A stretch of 6,205 nt of DNA from Flavobacteriales bacterium (lineage in GTDB: Bacteria; Bacteroidota; Bacteroidia; Flavobacteriales_F; PHOS-HE28): positions 1 through 6,205 of the forward strand of contig JAHEFL010000102.1 in the NCBI GenBank assembly GCA_024640205.1. Direction: 5' to 3'. Below the pieces are notes generated by a model. It worked only from the letters and a program-made list of their open reading frames with translations, made no database searches and had not been told where the DNA came from. Every line of letters starts with the position of its first letter. Within the stretch, counting starts at the first letter, position 1. This document shows positions 5,055-6,205 of this stretch, in pieces. The position numbers and the translations under genes are program-made.

Positions 5055-6205
5055 CTAATGTGACTTGAATTCCAACTTGTGGAAATGGAAGTCGGGGCTG
5101 TGCAGATCGATGGTGAAGTGTGTGATACGATGATCCGCATCGAAATGAAAGGTGACGTATCCTGGTTCCAGGAACGGATCCGCATGATCCCACATATAGG
5201 TGTCATGATGCCAATGGGATAGGGGACCATGGAAAAGCTCTTTTGCAGGTACAAGGGTCAATCCCGCAACGCCGTTCTCCGCGGCGATCGTTGCCTCGCC
5301 ATAGATCGCGTCCACATAGCCTCCCACCAAGGAATCGAAGGGCAGGGAGGGCGTGGTTCCTTCGATCCGTTGCGATAAGCGTGCTTTCCTTCGTTGCATA
5401 TCCCGCTCCGTCCGGGCCGCTACGCGTGGTAGCAGGTTCGCGACAGGGTCGGAATCAGTACGTCCCAGATAGAGGTCGATGATCTTGTCCGTGACAGCGA
5501 ACACGGCATAGCTCTCACCATTCCCAAGTGCGATGACCGCAAGATCCCTCTCGGGCACGATGGCATGGTTCAAAATGAATCCTGGCATGCCGCCGCTATG
5601 GGTGATGACCTTGGCTCCCAAATGGTCCTCCGTGAACCAGCCCAGAGCCGCCCCACTATAGTGTTCTCCATCCTTGGCCCGTTCCGGAGGTACTGCGAAA
5701 CTCATGTGATCGGTGGTGAGCGTTATCCATGTCCGTCGTTGCAGGAAAGGTTTCCCGTTCACTTCCCCCTCTGCTGCCCACATCGCATCCCATTTGGCCA
5801 GATCCACCACACAAGTGTTGATGCCCGTTGCTCCGTCAGCGCCACGCAAGGCTTGGTATGGCATGCTCATCTGCGGTGCCGAAGGGTTCTGGCCTTTTCG
5901 AACATGAGGTAGGGCCACGTTGGTCATTCCGGACAGGGCTGCGGTCGAAACAGTGGTACGCGTCATTCCCAAGGGTTGAAGAATGCGCGCAGTGACGAAA
6001 TCCCCCCAACTTTTCCCGCTCACCCGCTCAATGACCTGTGCCGCAGTGATGAACATGAGATTGCTGTACCCGTATTTATCCCGGAACCCGTATGCGAAGG
6101 GTTCGGCAGCATGCCTTGCAAGTATCTCCATCTGGGTATACCCGGTACCGTACCACAGGAGATCCCCATCGAACGTGGCCCAGCCGCTACGATGACAAAG
6201 CAGAT
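5055..6205 (-). CDS. Serine hydrolase, beta-lactamase class C / penicillin-binding family, with C-terminal DUF3471 (5' end outside window)
   Basis: The reading frame runs from the right window edge to TAG at 5057-5055, giving 382 residues without a start. The first Met, at 6131, is internal: 24 in-frame residues before it include the family motif LLCHRSG and ATFDGDLLWYG. The fragment covers most of a beta-lactamase class C fold (fragment residues 1-245): YSN at about 46-48 (the Tyr-x-Asn catalytic motif), GINTCVVDLAKWD at about 127-139, and HSGG at 202-205 (equivalent to KTG, preceding MPGF). The SxxK nucleophile motif should lie just upstream, outside the window. The last 90 or so residues (YVDAIYGEATI through FHFDADHRITHFTID) are a DUF3471 beta domain often fused to such hydrolases. 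Likely substrates are peptides, esters or D-amino acid compounds in the periplasm, but specificity and the expected signal peptide cannot be seen. Confidence 0.85.
   Translation of the reverse strand, partial: LLCHRSGWATFDGDLLWYGTGYTQMEILARHAAEPFAYGFRDKYGYSNLMFITAAQVIERVSGKSWGDFVTARILQPLGMTRTTVSTAALSGMTNVALPHVRKGQNPSAPQMSMPYQALRGADGATGINTCVVDLAKWDAMWAAEGEVNGKPFLQRRTWITLTTDHMSFAVPPERAKDGEHYSGAALGWFTEDHLGAKVITHSGGMPGFILNHAIVPERDLAVIALGNGESYAVFAVTDKIIDLYLGRTDSDPVANLLPRVAARTERDMQRRKARLSQRIEGTTPSLPFDSLVGGYVDAIYGEATIAAENGVAGLTLVPAKELFHGPLSHWHHDTYMWDHADPFLEPGYVTFHFDADHRITHFTIDLHSPDFHFHKLEFKSH

Noticed and set aside
5565..5912. Plus-strand open frame of 115 codons antisense to the serine hydrolase
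   Set aside because: Shadow of a gene with clear catalytic motifs on the other strand.
5055..6131. Serine hydrolase as a complete 358-residue gene starting at 6131
   Set aside because: The in-frame sequence upstream of that Met continues to the window edge with family motifs (HRSG, DGDLLWYG), so the gene is cut by the window rather than short.
1..6205. CRISPR arrays, tRNA or rRNA genes, insertion sequences, long repeats
   Set aside because: No repeated spacer pattern, cloverleaf-like segment, transposase motif or terminal inverted repeats seen on reading both strands.

Overview
The window looks like chromosomal core DNA from a Bacteroidota bacterium, probably Flavobacteriales-like, with fairly high GC for that group (mid-50s percent by eye). 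Four things point there: an omega subunit of the Bacteroidota type (about 116 aa), a DUF4835 protein directly after coaBC, the Bacteroidota CoaBC active-site wording (APAMD, ELASG), and two promoter cores matching the Bacteroidota -7 consensus TAnnTTTG. Ribosome binding sites are not obvious, which is also typical of the phylum.

Layout. Bases 1-85 hold the first 28 codons of a minus-strand gene, probably a PLP-dependent alpha-oxoamine-synthase-type aminotransferase. Bases 86-313 are a divergent intergenic region with one TAnnTTTG core facing each way (140-147 minus, 271-278 plus). Bases 314-3612 are a tight plus-strand operon: bamD (outer-membrane assembly lipoprotein), rpoZ (RNA polymerase omega), coaBC (coenzyme A synthesis) and a DUF4835/PorD-type exported protein, with gaps of 5, 10 and 2 bases. 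The minus-strand block from 3615 to the right edge meets this operon head-on with only two bases between stop codons. In its direction of transcription it reads: a serine hydrolase (beta-lactamase class C fold plus DUF3471, N-terminus outside the window), rsmE (16S rRNA m3U1498 methyltransferase), then an exported DUF4159 protein.

Function. The operon combines envelope biogenesis (BamD, and DUF4835/PorD if the type IX secretion link holds) with transcription (omega) and CoA supply, a housekeeping cluster I recognise from Bacteroidota. The rsmE-DUF4159 pair also looks conserved in the phylum. I see no mobile element, CRISPR array, tRNA, rRNA or phage gene, and no convincing new multi-gene system. 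The points most worth a second look are the CoaC active site, where two residues that are catalytic in E. coli Dfp are replaced, the uncharacterised DUF4159 protein paired with rsmE, and the absence of recN after the DUF4835 gene.
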